64,000 bases of DNA. Source: JAFGTX01 sp942492225. GTDB taxonomy: Bacteria > Bacillota > Clostridia > Peptostreptococcales > Acidaminobacteraceae. A model generated the notes under the pieces. The model was not told the origin of the DNA. It searched no databases and saw only the letters and a program-made list of their open reading frames with translations. Shown here piece after piece: positions 46,445-54,648 of the stretch (its first letter is position 1; each line of letters begins with the position of its first letter). The translations under genes and the position numbers were made by a program. The stretch lies in the NCBI GenBank assembly GCA_942492225.1, contig CALODS010000013.1, positions 74,973 through 138,972 of the forward strand, written 5' to 3'.

Positions 46445-46484
46445 GTAGTTATTCACGGTTTTATAAATAATGTAATAACTTTAA

Positions 46485-46703
46485 TTAGGTATTCTGGCGT
46501 TCATAAGGTGTTATTACAATTTTACAATTTTTACAATGATATGATTTCGTAGATGATCCCATTAATGACATGTCACTTAAAAAAAATTCGCCCTCTTTTT
46601 CTGGTGTAAACAGAATTTTATGTTTCGATTCGCCCCAAAAGATTCGATTTCCACTTTGAATATATCCTTCTACCATTTCTTTATTACATAAATAACAATT
46701 CAT
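46485..46703 (-). CDS. Small zinc-ribbon protein (cassette)
   Basis: 72 residues with CYLCNKEMVEGYIQ near the start and YHCKNCKIVIT near the end: two CxxC pairs, as in small zinc-ribbon proteins of the DUF6487 type. Start at MNCYLC after GGAG. It is alone in a 350-base cassette between A3 and the collapsed A4. Confidence 0.7.
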   Translation of the reverse strand: MNCYLCNKEMVEGYIQSGNRIFWGESKHKILFTPEKEGEFFLSDMSLMGSSTKSYHCKNCKIVITPYERQNT

Positions 46704-46762
46704 AATTTTCTCCATTTATAATAGTAATTTTAGATTTTAACTATCTGCTAGTGAATAATTAC

Positions 46763-46781
46763 ATATAACATCGTGTTATGA
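46763..46781 (-). repeat. Collapsed attC site A4
   Basis: Only 19 bases remain: ATATAAC, then ATCGT, then GTTATGA. Both outer cores are kept and match the ends of the cassettes on either side (TTACATATAAC against GTTATATGTAG; GTTATGAGAA against TTTCTCATAAC), but the whole hairpin between them is gone. Confidence 0.75.
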
Positions 46782-46806
46782 GAAGATTTAAACGAAACTT
46801 ATATCA

Positions 46807-47322
46807 CTATAAATTTGTATTAGACAATCGCCACCAATAACATTCACCATCGTTTTTGAACTTTTCCATTCCAATCTGTTCTAATAATTTAAATGATGCA
46901 ACGTTTGATATCAATGTATCAGCAACTATTGCTTTTACATCACTATTTTCAAATATCCAACTCACTAATCCTTTTACACCTTCACGCATATAACCTTTTC
47001 GTCTGAAATCCTCTTGCATAGCATAACCGATTATTACTTCACCATTATCATCAGGATAATTCTTAATCATAATTGTCCCGATTATTCTATTAATGCTTTT
47101 ATCAATCATCATCCAAGGTGTGAACCAGGCATACCTATCCAAGTTCTTTTGCATATCATTCAATCTTATCTTGTAGACATCTTGCTCTCTTGGACCAATA
47201 TTCTTATCAGTTACATTTAAATTTAATTCTCTTTCTAATTGATTGAAATCAGAAATTGCTAAATTTAATTGAGTTTCATTTAATGGTAATATTCTAAGCC
47301 TATTTGTATTTACTTCAATCAA
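46807..47322 (-). CDS. GNAT acetyltransferase, RimJ/RimL-like (cassette)
   Basis: 171 residues with NRLRILPLNETQLNLAI at the start and VIIGYAMQEDFRRKGYMREGVKGLVSWIF plus NVASFKLLEQIGM, the layout of the ribosomal-protein-type GNAT3 group. Start is TTG after GTGAGGATT. It is the sole gene of the cassette between A4 and A5. Substrate unknown. Confidence 0.85.
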   Translation of the reverse strand: MIEVNTNRLRILPLNETQLNLAISDFNQLERELNLNVTDKNIGPREQDVYKIRLNDMQKNLDRYAWFTPWMMIDKSINRIIGTIMIKNYPDDNGEVIIGYAMQEDFRRKGYMREGVKGLVSWIFENSDVKAIVADTLISNVASFKLLEQIGMEKFKNDGECYWWRLSNTNL

Positions 47323-47354
47323 TTATTAATCCTCACTCTTAAGTTTAAAATTTC

Positions 47355-47484
47355 TCATAACGTTCCCGCAGTTCGCGATCGTTCCCTGCTCATTTTTCAC
47401 ACTCAATAACTTAACCACCAACAATCCAATCTTACGAAACACTCAATCACCAAACTGGGAATGTCGCTAACTGTCGTGTTATGG
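47355..47484 (-). repeat. attC site A5
   Basis: Full-length copy with a different stem version: CAGTT in the left arm pairs with AACTG in the right, TTCC with GGAA. Right core GTTATGGGAAG starts the Fic cassette. Confidence 0.92.
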
Positions 47485-47523
47485 GAAGTGAAAAACGGTT
47501 TTATTTCATTTTTTAATATTATT

Positions 47524-47552
47524 TTGAAATAAGAGTTCAATTATGTTATCAT
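47524..47552 (+). promoter_or_regulatory. Promoter of the Fic cassette
   Basis: TTGAAA at 47524, 17 bases, TATCAT at 47547, then CTAGGAGG before the ATG at 47574. This cassette carries its own promoter, facing right. Confidence 0.7.
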
Positions 47553-47573
47553 TAATACAACTAGGAGGTTGAA

Positions 47574-48653
47574 ATGAAAAAACCATTTATTCCACAACAA
47601 GTACCCTTTAAAATTAATGATGAACATATTATCAAACTATATAAACTTGCATTAGACGCAAGAGTTAAAATAAGCGAGTTTAATATTCTACTAGAACGTT
47701 CAATTGTTAGTGAATCTGCAATTATGTATTTCTCTATGCATGAATCTATTGAATCAACTAAAATTGAAGGTACACAAGCTACTTTCAATGATGTAATGGA
47801 ATCTGAAATAACAGGAACTAAATCAAATGATGTACAAGAAGTTCTAAACTATCTTGAGGCTCTACAACATGGCGAAATAAGACTTAAGTCTTTACCTATA
47901 TCTACAAGACTATTCCATGAGTTACACTCAATCATATTGAAAGATTCTAGAGGTCAACATCATTCACCTGGTGAATATAGAAAAATCCAAAATTTTATCG
48001 GACCTACAAGTGATATAAAAGATGCATCATATATACCACCAGAACCACATTTAGTGTCTGAGCTAATCTCAAATTTAGAAAACTACGCGAATAATGATGA
48101 AGCTGATGATTTAGATATTCTTATAAAAGCCGGTATCATTCATGCACAATTTGAAACAATACATCCTTATCTTGACGGTAATGGTCGTCTTGGTCGAATT
48201 CTTATTATTTTATATCTTCTTGATAAACAAGTAATTACTAGACCATCCTTCTTCTTAAGTGAAGAATTAGAAAAGAACAAATTCAAATACTATGGACTTT
48301 TAAATAATCTGCGTTCTGATACACCGAATTGGTTCAATTGGCTAGAATTCTTTCTAACATCTGCATTAAAACAAGCTAATAAGTATGTTGATAAACTTGT
48401 AAGAATCGAATCTAGATACAATGAAATTCTAGAAATTGCTGAAGAACACTCAATTAGAACCGATCTTGTTAAAATAATATTTGATCGACCTTACTTCACA
48501 ATTCCAGATATACAAAAGCTTCTTGATGTAAGTTATAATACTGCAAATTCTCATGTCAATAAATTAGCTCAACTTGGAATAATATATCCTGATGATAAAG
48601 TTAGAAATAAAATATACAGATTCTACGATATCATTGATATCCTAAATAACTAG
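47574..48653 (+). CDS. Fic-family protein (cassette, reversed orientation)
   Basis: 359 residues with the Fic core HPYLDGNGRLGRILI (catalytic His, Asp/Glu, GNGR), an N-terminal segment SIESTKIEGTQATF that acts as the inhibitory/clamp motif S-x-x-x-E-G in this group, and a C-terminal winged helix (FDRPYFTIPDIQKLLDVSYNTANSHVNKL). Such proteins attach AMP to target proteins and often regulate themselves. It is the only intact cassette gene facing right, and has its own promoter and terminator. Confidence 0.9.
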   Translation: MKKPFIPQQVPFKINDEHIIKLYKLALDARVKISEFNILLERSIVSESAIMYFSMHESIESTKIEGTQATFNDVMESEITGTKSNDVQEVLNYLEALQHGEIRLKSLPISTRLFHELHSIILKDSRGQHHSPGEYRKIQNFIGPTSDIKDASYIPPEPHLVSELISNLENYANNDEADDLDILIKAGIIHAQFETIHPYLDGNGRLGRILIILYLLDKQVITRPSFFLSEELEKNKFKYYGLLNNLRSDTPNWFNWLEFFLTSALKQANKYVDKLVRIESRYNEILEIAEEHSIRTDLVKIIFDRPYFTIPDIQKLLDVSYNTANSHVNKLAQLGIIYPDDKVRNKIYRFYDIIDILNN

Positions 48654-48677
48654 GCTACTTACAGTCTAGTTTTTTTA
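48648..48677 (+). terminator. Terminator of the Fic gene
   Basis: AACTAG at 48648 pairs with CTAGTT at 48666, followed by TTTTTTA; the stem includes the stop codon. Confidence 0.6.
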
Positions 48678-48681
48678 TTTC

Positions 48682-48805
48682 CCATAACGTTTCCGTGATT
48701 CGCGATCGTTCCTTACTCATCTTACACTCTCTATAAATCAAACACCTATATAAATCTCAGCTCAACATTCTATCATAAGAATGGAATGTCGCTAATCATC
48801 GTGTT
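48682..48805 (-). repeat. attC site A6, interrupted by an insertion sequence
   Basis: Full site up to ATCATCGTGTT at 48805, where the insertion sequence begins. Its missing last bases are found at 50276 as TTATAGG. Joined, they give GTTATAGGAA, the exact complement of the other end of the next cassette (TTCCTATAAC at A7), which proves the reconstruction. Confidence 0.9.
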
Positions 48806-48879
48806 CGTATTATTGGTATATACCAGTTTAGTCTTTATATACGATTCTCATGGTATATATAACGTATTAAACTAGGCAT

Positions 48880-49000
48880 AGAACGCTCATCGTGTAAGGC
48901 TCCGAGCCTGTCGAATAAACTGTTCATGCATACATCATGTTTCTATATCTCGATTAAGCTGGTTGGGCCCCTAGCCCGTATCACTTATGCGTTCCTGGGA
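48880..49000 (+). ncRNA. Candidate bridge RNA region of the IS110 element
   Basis: The non-coding left end contains TCATCGTGT at 48888, identical to the attC sequence just left of the insertion point (and 13 of 14 bases match TCATCGTGTTAGGC). Further on, AGCTGGTT at 48957 is identical to the element's own right end with the core T (50269-50276). A target match followed by a donor match is the order known for IS110 bridge RNAs. Hairpins such as AGGCTCCGAGCCT and GGGCCCCTAGCCC lie between and after them. The exact ends are unknown. Confidence 0.55.
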
Positions 49001-49039
49001 ATTGTTACTATGTATGCCCTAGTAATCTAAGGAGGTCAT

Positions 49040-50169
49040 ATGAATCCAATTTTAGCCATTGATGTATCTAAATCCAAAAGCGTTGCTGCTATCTTTATTA
49101 AGCACAATTACTCAGCACTCTCGAAACTCACTACGGTGTAAAACCTAAAGTTGTTATGGAGGCCACTGGAAACTACTCTAAGCCCCTTACAAGCTTCTTT
49201 CAACAACATGGTTTTGAAACCTTTGTGCTTAATCCACTCATCACGAGTCAGATTAAATCAAAATCTGTACGTAAAGTTAAAACTGATCCTGTTGATGTTA
49301 AAAGGATTGCGCATGCCTTTTATACACAAGAATTCACACCATTTGAACCTGATGATGATCTATACGTTTCTCTTAGAGCTTTAGCTAGACACTATGATGG
49401 GTTGAACAGCGTTCACCAAGAAACCCTACTGAGGTTTCATAGTCACATTGATTTAATTTATCCTAACTTCAACAAAATGTTTTCAACACTTAGAAGCAAG
49501 TGTGCATTGAATTTTTTAAAGGCTTTTCCTGATCCTAAACTCGTTTTAGACGCTAGCGTTACAGAGCTTGCTAATGCCCTTAAGTCAACTAACAGAACTT
49601 ACGAATGGCAACTTCATAAAGCAAGCATTATTAAGCAAGCTGTCGAGGAAAGTCTCAATATTCAAAAGGCACCGCAGTCAATTGTTACTTATTACGTAAA
49701 TCTCATTTCATACATGCAAGAGACATTAACTGATATACGTACTCAAATGAATGATATAGCGAAACTCTCCTCACAATATAAACTCCTTCGCTCTATACCA
49801 GGAATCGGAGAAGTGACAGCCGCTACTATTTTATCTGAAATCGGTAGTATTGACCGTTTTCATTCGAAGAAACAACTTGTTGCATACGCTGGACTTGATC
49901 CAACGGTTTTTCAATCAGGTAAGTTTATATCCACAAATAATAAAATTTCAAAACGTGGCTCACCATACCTCAGAAAAGCCTTATATCAAGCAGCATGTAC
50001 TGCCATCAGTAAAAGAGCTAACGGATATGCTAACTCAGATATGAGGGCTTTTTACGAAAAGTTACTATCAGCAGGAAAACCATCAAAAGTTGCACTCACA
50101 GCTTGTTCGGCTAAACAACTACGAATTGTATATGGTGTGCTTAAAAGCAGCAATGAATTTAAATTCTAA
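49040..50169 (+). pseudogene. IS110-family DEDD transposase, frameshifted and internally deleted
   Basis: The start at 49040 follows AAGGAGG and reads MNPILAIDVSKSKSVAAIF, with the first catalytic Asp, but stops at 49141. The remaining protein continues in another frame from LETHYGVKPKVVMEATGNYSK through KVKTDPVDVKRIA (second Asp region) to the C-terminal RSIPGIGEVTAATILSEIG and SKRGSPYLRKALY, with the conserved Ser. Compared with intact relatives about 30 residues are missing at the joint. The enzyme is almost certainly inactive. Confidence 0.88.
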
Positions 50170-50298
50170 AATTCTATTTAAATTTCAACCTATTTTATTA
50201 GTAGGATTGTTTACTATGTCTATTTTTACCCAGTACAATTTATTTCAGCTATTTACTTGACAAGTATTAGCTGGTTTATAGGAAGGAATCGTTAATGG

Positions 50299-51108
50299 CT
50301 ACTTATAAATATTCTCTATGAACTTTACAATTATTGGCAAATCTGAGGATTTATTATTAAAGTATCCCTCTAATTTCAATTTATCGATATCTGTTTTTTC
50401 ATCAAATAAAACTAAAAAAACTAAAACCTTCACATTTGGATTGTAGCTATAAAAATCTGATAATCCCTTAATAGTCTTGATTACTGTCGCCTTACTTGAA
50501 ATATCAAAAATATATTTTGCTTCAATAACTATTTTATTACCTAGTATTCCAAAATCACCAATTTTGTAATTACCATCAATTTTGCAAATTTTTTCTTCAG
50601 GATAGAATTCGGTAGTAGGAAATAAAGGCCGTAGAAGAAAGCTAATAACATTCTGAAAATCGTATTCGTTTTTTATAACTATATTGTCGTATGAGAATTT
50701 AGTGGCTTTTCTTGAATATTCTTTAGGTTTGTTAAATGTGTTTGATATAATGCTTGAAATATTGACACCAATTTCGTACCAAGTATGTCCTACTGTAAAT
50801 GTAGGAAATTTGTTTTCCTCCAAGAAATCTATATATTGATTAATAACGTCTTGGGAATCTAACTTATTATAAATGCCTGTACATGATAACTTAAAATCTA
50901 CTTCTTCATCAGTTTCTTGCTCCCAATCATCGAAAGATGAATTAAACCCCTCTTTCCTGTTCCATAATAATTTTGCATTTATATATTCATTGAGTTCTGA
51001 ATTCATAGATTGAATTAAACTCCCATTTATAATGCTATCAGCTAATTTCATATCTGAAGTTTTGAAAATATCGACTGGCGGATATTCAAAATGTATCCAA
51101 TCTAACAT
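50299..51108 (-). CDS. PD-(D/E)XK nuclease-like protein (cassette)
   Basis: 269 residues. The C-terminal half has YKIGDFGILGNKIVIEAKYIF, with D then E-A-K spaced as in PD-(D/E)XK nucleases, as found in restriction and phage-defence enzymes. The N-terminal half is helical and not recognised. A good AGGAG lies 24 bases before the ATG used here, next to an overlapping ten-codon frame, so the start is unsure. It is the only gene in the cassette between A6 and A7. Confidence 0.65.
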   Translation of the reverse strand: MLDWIHFEYPPVDIFKTSDMKLADSIINGSLIQSMNSELNEYINAKLLWNRKEGFNSSFDDWEQETDEEVDFKLSCTGIYNKLDSQDVINQYIDFLEENKFPTFTVGHTWYEIGVNISSIISNTFNKPKEYSRKATKFSYDNIVIKNEYDFQNVISFLLRPLFPTTEFYPEEKICKIDGNYKIGDFGILGNKIVIEAKYIFDISSKATVIKTIKGLSDFYSYNPNVKVLVFLVLFDEKTDIDKLKLEGYFNNKSSDLPIIVKFIENIYK

Positions 51109-51148
51109 TACTTATCATTTTTATATCACTCCTATTAACTATTCTTTC

Positions 51149-51274
51149 CTATAACGTTTCCGTGATTCGTGACCTTTTTGTTCGTCTCCCGATCTCTATA
51201 AACAAAATACCTATGTAAATCTAAGCACAACACTCTATCCGAAGACTGGCATGTCGTTAATCAGCGTGTTAGAC
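51149..51274 (-). repeat. attC site A7
   Basis: Left core CTATAAC matches the start of the nuclease cassette (TTATAGG). Right core GTTAGAC. The stem has decayed at one place (CGTGACC instead of CGCGATCG). Confidence 0.88.
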
Positions 51275-51331
51275 GAAGTCCTTTGGGGCCTTTCACTATT
51301 AATTAACACTCACATATATCCATTTCCCCTC

Positions 51332-52003
51332 CTAGAATTCACTGTATTTTCTAAATTTTCTACTAAACTCTTCTGCCGATAAATCTGTGGGATCAACAAC
51401 TACATTTAAAAAGAAGTTGAGTTTTTCTCCATAAACATCTAAGTAATGAAAACCTTCAGTTTCTGATCGTCTAATATACATATCTGCATATAAAAATGCT
51501 ATTCCACGTTTATAATTCAGCCATCTATCCGTTAATCGATTCTCATAAAGTAAATTTGTCGCTAGTTTAATCTCACTTTCATCCTCCAAAATATAAAAAT
51601 CCACAAATAAATTTATTGGATTACTCCTATTTTCATTTTTTCCATTGTCTCGACTTAACAATGAGTTAATTCTTGATGAAATTTTTTTTAGAATGCTGAA
51701 ATCAATGTTTTCTCCATTATTTGTCATGTAAATTAGCGAGACATCATACTTATATGGGAAAATATTACTCAAAAATTCTATATTGTCTATTTCCTCACTC
51801 ATATCAAGATTTAAACCACTAAATTCTCTTTTTTCAAAATCGTTGCCAATAACAAATGCACCAATATAATCTTTAGCACCTTCTTCTTCTATAATTCCAT
51901 AAATCTCATCAGAGAGTTTTTTTTGTGCAACGAGCGTTAAATAAGCATCGTCGGAACTTATCGACTCAAATTCCATTGATAAATCTTCAATTGGAGCAAA
52001 CAT
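51332..52003 (-). CDS. Protein of unknown function (cassette)
   Basis: 223 residues, acidic, soluble, without any motif I know. GAGGATAATGCAGAT precedes the ATG. The C-terminal part (LNFFLNVVVDPTDLSAEEFSRKFRKY) looks like a mixed alpha/beta domain. It lies in a large cassette (A7-A8) whose remaining 1 kb is mostly decayed. Confidence 0.6.
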   Translation of the reverse strand: MFAPIEDLSMEFESISSDDAYLTLVAQKKLSDEIYGIIEEEGAKDYIGAFVIGNDFEKREFSGLNLDMSEEIDNIEFLSNIFPYKYDVSLIYMTNNGENIDFSILKKISSRINSLLSRDNGKNENRSNPINLFVDFYILEDESEIKLATNLLYENRLTDRWLNYKRGIAFLYADMYIRRSETEGFHYLDVYGEKLNFFLNVVVDPTDLSAEEFSRKFRKYSEF

Positions 52004-52102
52004 ATCTGCATTATCCTCTATAGAATCATCTCACAGCCTCAATGAAATCAGAATCTAAATTTCTTGTTTAGGTTTCTCAATATCCACGGAAAAAATATCA
52101 CT

Positions 52103-52300
52103 TTAAGGTTTTGATTCATCATCATAATCCATAAGATACTCATTTGAATATAGTGAGTTATTTAACAAGAATCCTGTCTGTTCAAGTAGAATAAGCGCTT
52201 TTTCTAGTGCACTAACTTGTTCAAAACCAATACCATCCAGTGAGTGCTCATCATAAACACGCCACAGCGTGACTTCAATAATCGACTCTATTTTCTCCAT
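52103..52300 (-). CDS. Small protein, unknown (cassette)
   Basis: 65 residues, acidic, starting MEKIESIIEVTLWRVYDEHS after TTGGTGAAG. The sequence is helical and matches nothing I know. It overlaps the next small frame by about 26 bases. It could be an antitoxin- or immunity-type protein, but no evidence supports that directly. Confidence 0.4.
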   Translation of the reverse strand: MEKIESIIEVTLWRVYDEHSLDGIGFEQVSALEKALILLEQTGFLLNNSLYSNEYLMDYDDESKP

Positions 52301-52397
52301 ATACTTCACCAAGTTCTATCATATGTTCATCAAATGCTAATAACGACTCAGCGGATCTATCTTCTACCGGTATAAATGTGTATAACTCGATGACCAT
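52275..52397 (-). CDS. 40-residue frame overlapping the previous gene, doubtful
   Basis: It reads MVIELYTFIPVEDRSAESLLAFDEHMIELG and ends in the next gene's start. There is no good ribosome binding site. It may be the N-terminal part of one protein broken by a frameshift near 52290, the rest being the frame at 52103. Confidence 0.3.
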   Translation of the reverse strand: MVIELYTFIPVEDRSAESLLAFDEHMIELGEVYGENRVDY

Positions 52398-52949
52398 TTA
52401 TTGTGCGTTTTAGATTTAGCCATTCTGAAGTTTGAGATCATTTTTCAACGTTCTCTCAACACATTGTCAAAATTGAAGATGGTATTCCAGAAATATGAAT
52501 ACCCCAGTTTAGAGAAATACATATCTTCAAGTTGTTGAACATAGGTATTAAACTACATTGTCAGTTTCCAAAATCTCAAACATACCTTGTCATATTGTCG
52601 AACAGTTGGTTCTTCGTCGACATTTTTGTCATCTTACGAATTCGTCTTCCCTTTGCATTTTCAATTAACTCCACAATTTGAGATTGAATTATTATTACTC
52701 GCAACTTGTTATTAATAATGCCATTGTTAATATTAATAGTATTAATTCGCTTAACTTTTTCATCAAATTTATCCTTTCCAAAACTGTTAATATCATTTTA
52801 TGAAATTTATTATCACAAATGTCCTATAATATGACATTAATATAAAAGACTCCTTTTTATCAATATGTAGTAATATAAGTAGAAATACATACTCATATAC
52901 TCCATGTCGAAAGCACTGTTGAGAAATCAACTCATGGTCATAGGATTTC
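52398..52949. other. Decayed non-coding part of a cassette
   Basis: About 550 bases without a believable gene. Leftward fragments such as EDMYFSKLGYSYFWNTIF and ELIENAKGRRIRKMTK look like pieces of former proteins in different frames. No repeat or hairpin of note was seen before site A8. Confidence 0.5.
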
Positions 52950-53077
52950 AGCTAACGTTCCCGCGGTTCGCGATCGTTCGCACCAGTTCAAATCGTTGAT
53001 TGCGCTGTATTCTTAAGTGCTCCAAACACTTGACTTAAAACAAACTAATCGAATGTCGGGACACCCTCGTGTTAGCT
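52950..53077 (-). repeat. attC site A8
   Basis: AGCTAACGTTCCCGCGGTTCGC at the left, CCTCGTGTTAGCT at the right, but a middle unlike the other sites. Both outer cores are mutually complementary (AGCTAAC/GTTAGCT). TTCG/CGAA form the inner pair. Confidence 0.82.
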
Positions 53078-53092
53078 GATGAAATTGTACGT

Positions 53093-53728
53093 CTAATCTA
53101 CTTTACTTTGGATCAATTCATCAACAATAAGGTTTCTACTTCCTAATTTTTCGTTAAGGAGTACTCCAAAACCGCCATAAACTTTTTCAATTTCACGATC
53201 CGAGTATCGTTTCTCTACAGAAAATTTTGAATGTTTCGCAACAATTTGATCAACTTTCTTTAAATCTCCATGATTAAACGCCGCGAATAATGTCCCAATT
53301 ACAATAGCCGACCTATTCTTTAACACAATCTTATAACTTAACGAACTGCTAATACGTTGTTTATGAATTGATAGAATAACGTTATCAATATCTGAGTATT
53401 CGACAATTTCCTTCCTATTTCTCAGCAGTCTATATATAATAATTCCGCGGTCAGTAAAACTTTCAAAAGATAAAATTGAATCCACAAGTATAAGCAAACT
53501 ACAAAATAAAAGTAATCCAGAAAACAACTCAACTCTGCTAATTGTGAACCAAATCCCTAAGCAAATAAGCATCATACTCGAACACCATACTAATAACAAT
53601 CTATTGGGGCTTCTTGAATACATTATTGGATTATCAACATCTGAAATTTTTTCTTGCATTTTATTAATCGCCATTTTAAAAACAAAAATATATAGAATTA
53701 ATAATAATAGTATAATTAACGACTGCAT
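53093..53728 (-). CDS. Membrane protein with PH-like tail, unknown (cassette)
   Basis: 211 residues: an N-terminal helix (SLIILLLLILYIFVF), a cytoplasmic stretch YSRSPNR, two more helices (near 48-85), then a beta-rich tail (FTDRGIIIYRLLRNRKEIVEYSDIDNVILSI). The layout is the same as in the next cassette's protein at 53927, so they may be distant paralogues. AGGAG precedes the ATG. Confidence 0.62.
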   Translation of the reverse strand: MQSLIILLLLILYIFVFKMAINKMQEKISDVDNPIMYSRSPNRLLLVWCSSMMLICLGIWFTISRVELFSGLLLFCSLLILVDSILSFESFTDRGIIIYRLLRNRKEIVEYSDIDNVILSIHKQRISSSLSYKIVLKNRSAIVIGTLFAAFNHGDLKKVDQIVAKHSKFSVEKRYSDREIEKVYGGFGVLLNEKLGSRNLIVDELIQSKVD

Positions 53729-53758
53729 ACATATTCTCCTATTCTAACAACATACTTT

Positions 53759-53804
53759 GTACAATTTATTTCAGCTATTTACTTGACAAGTATTAGCTGG
53801 TTTA
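53759..53804. repeat. 46-bp repeat replacing attC (site A9)
   Basis: This 46-base stretch is identical to 50233-50278 at the right end of the insertion sequence. In both places it is followed directly by a cassette start (here TTAGGCG, there TTATAGG). Its first 19 bases also mirror the start of the preceding cassette (TAGCTGATGAAATTGTAC at 53073). It contains the hairpin CAGCTATTTACTTG/CAAGTATTAGCTG. It is either an insertion-sequence scar or an odd short attC. Confidence 0.8.
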
Positions 53805-53814
53805 GGCGTAGTAA

Positions 53815-53949
53815 TTATACATTTTCTTGACTATCTAAATCCTTGAAATTATGGTAAGTTCTAGACTTCCTTCTTATTTTAGTATGGTCTGAAGTTTTCT
53901 TTTCTTTCACCTTATTACGATTCTTTTTAGAAGCAACTCTTTTCATCAT
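53815..53949 (-). CDS. 44-residue basic frame, doubtful
   Basis: It reads MMKRVASKKNRNKVKEKKTSD and so on, very rich in Lys and Arg. It overlaps the 3' end of the membrane-protein gene at 53927 by 23 bases and has only a weak ribosome site. Confidence 0.3.
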   Translation of the reverse strand: MMKRVASKKNRNKVKEKKTSDHTKIRRKSRTYHNFKDLDSQENV

Positions 53950-54469
53950 AATTATCTTTTGTAAAAACGTTTCTACTAATTAAATTATCAATTCTTTTAA
54001 AATCATCAAAATTGATATCATAAATATTGGGATGAATTTCAAATACTTTATCAGTCGTAGTAATAATTCTATAATAGATAAGATCTGATGCATTTCTAGA
54101 ACTAACAATTTCAATAAAAACATACTTTAACTCTGAGAAACTAAATTTTTTTGGATTTCTGACATGAAATTTGTAAGAAACTATTTCTCGTTTTGTATAA
54201 ACTTGAAAATTCAGTATGCCAATTATATACATAATAAATGATATGCAAATCATTGAAAACACTTCTATTGAGGTTGTTTCTAAAGTCACCATATACAATA
54301 TACTTAGAGCGACAATAACAATACTAGAAATTATCAAATAGTACATATTCTTACTCCTAGAAATTAAAATTACATCCTCATCTGATGCAATACTCAACTG
54401 GATTTTCTTCACTGACAGTATTAACAGTATTTCAATAACAAACAATAATACTCCTATAACATAAATCAT
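53927..54469 (-). CDS. Membrane protein with PH-like tail, unknown (cassette)
   Basis: 180 residues: an N-terminal helix (VIGVLLFVIEILLIL), ISRSKNMYYL, two further helices, then a beta-rich tail (YTKREIVSYKFHVRNPKKFSFSELKYVFIEI). The order and several positions match the protein of the neighbouring cassette at 53093. TTGAGGTC precedes the ATG. Function unknown. Confidence 0.62.
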   Translation of the reverse strand: MIYVIGVLLFVIEILLILSVKKIQLSIASDEDVILISRSKNMYYLIISSIVIVALSILYMVTLETTSIEVFSMICISFIMYIIGILNFQVYTKREIVSYKFHVRNPKKFSFSELKYVFIEIVSSRNASDLIYYRIITTTDKVFEIHPNIYDINFDDFKRIDNLISRNVFTKDNYDEKSCF

Positions 54470-54503
54470 CTAAAAGACCTCAACTTTCTTGTATAATTAT
54501 TTC

Positions 54504-54633
54504 GCCTAACGTTTCCGTGATTCGCGATCGTTCCCTGTTAATCTTTTAAACTCTATAACTTAAACACTCACTATAAATCCTCGTGCAATACTCCATTTCC
54601 ACCATGGGAATGTCGTTAACTGGCGTGTTAGGC
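54504..54633 (-). repeat. attC site A10
   Basis: GCCTAACGTTTCCGTGATTC at the left, TAACTGGCGTGTTAGGC at the right, TTCC/GGAA inner pair. Left end completes the cassette starting TTAGGCGTAGTAATTATAC; right end starts the TIM-barrel cassette. Confidence 0.93.
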
Positions 54634-54648
54634 GCAGTAAATCTTGTG

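Larger units (their letters stand above)
48806..50275 (+). mobile_element. IS110-family insertion sequence inside attC A6
   Basis: About 1.47 kb lies between two TT dinucleotides that together restore the attC end. There are no terminal inverted repeats, as usual for IS110. A 230-base non-coding left end precedes a DEDD-type transposase; about 105 bases follow it. The last 43 bases plus three (50233-50278) are repeated at 53759, so the right boundary could be either 50275 or 50232. The transposase is broken, so this copy is probably immobile. Confidence 0.82.

Noticed and set aside
48806..50275. Intact, active insertion sequence
   Set aside because: The transposase has an early stop, a frame change and a missing segment after residue 26 or so.
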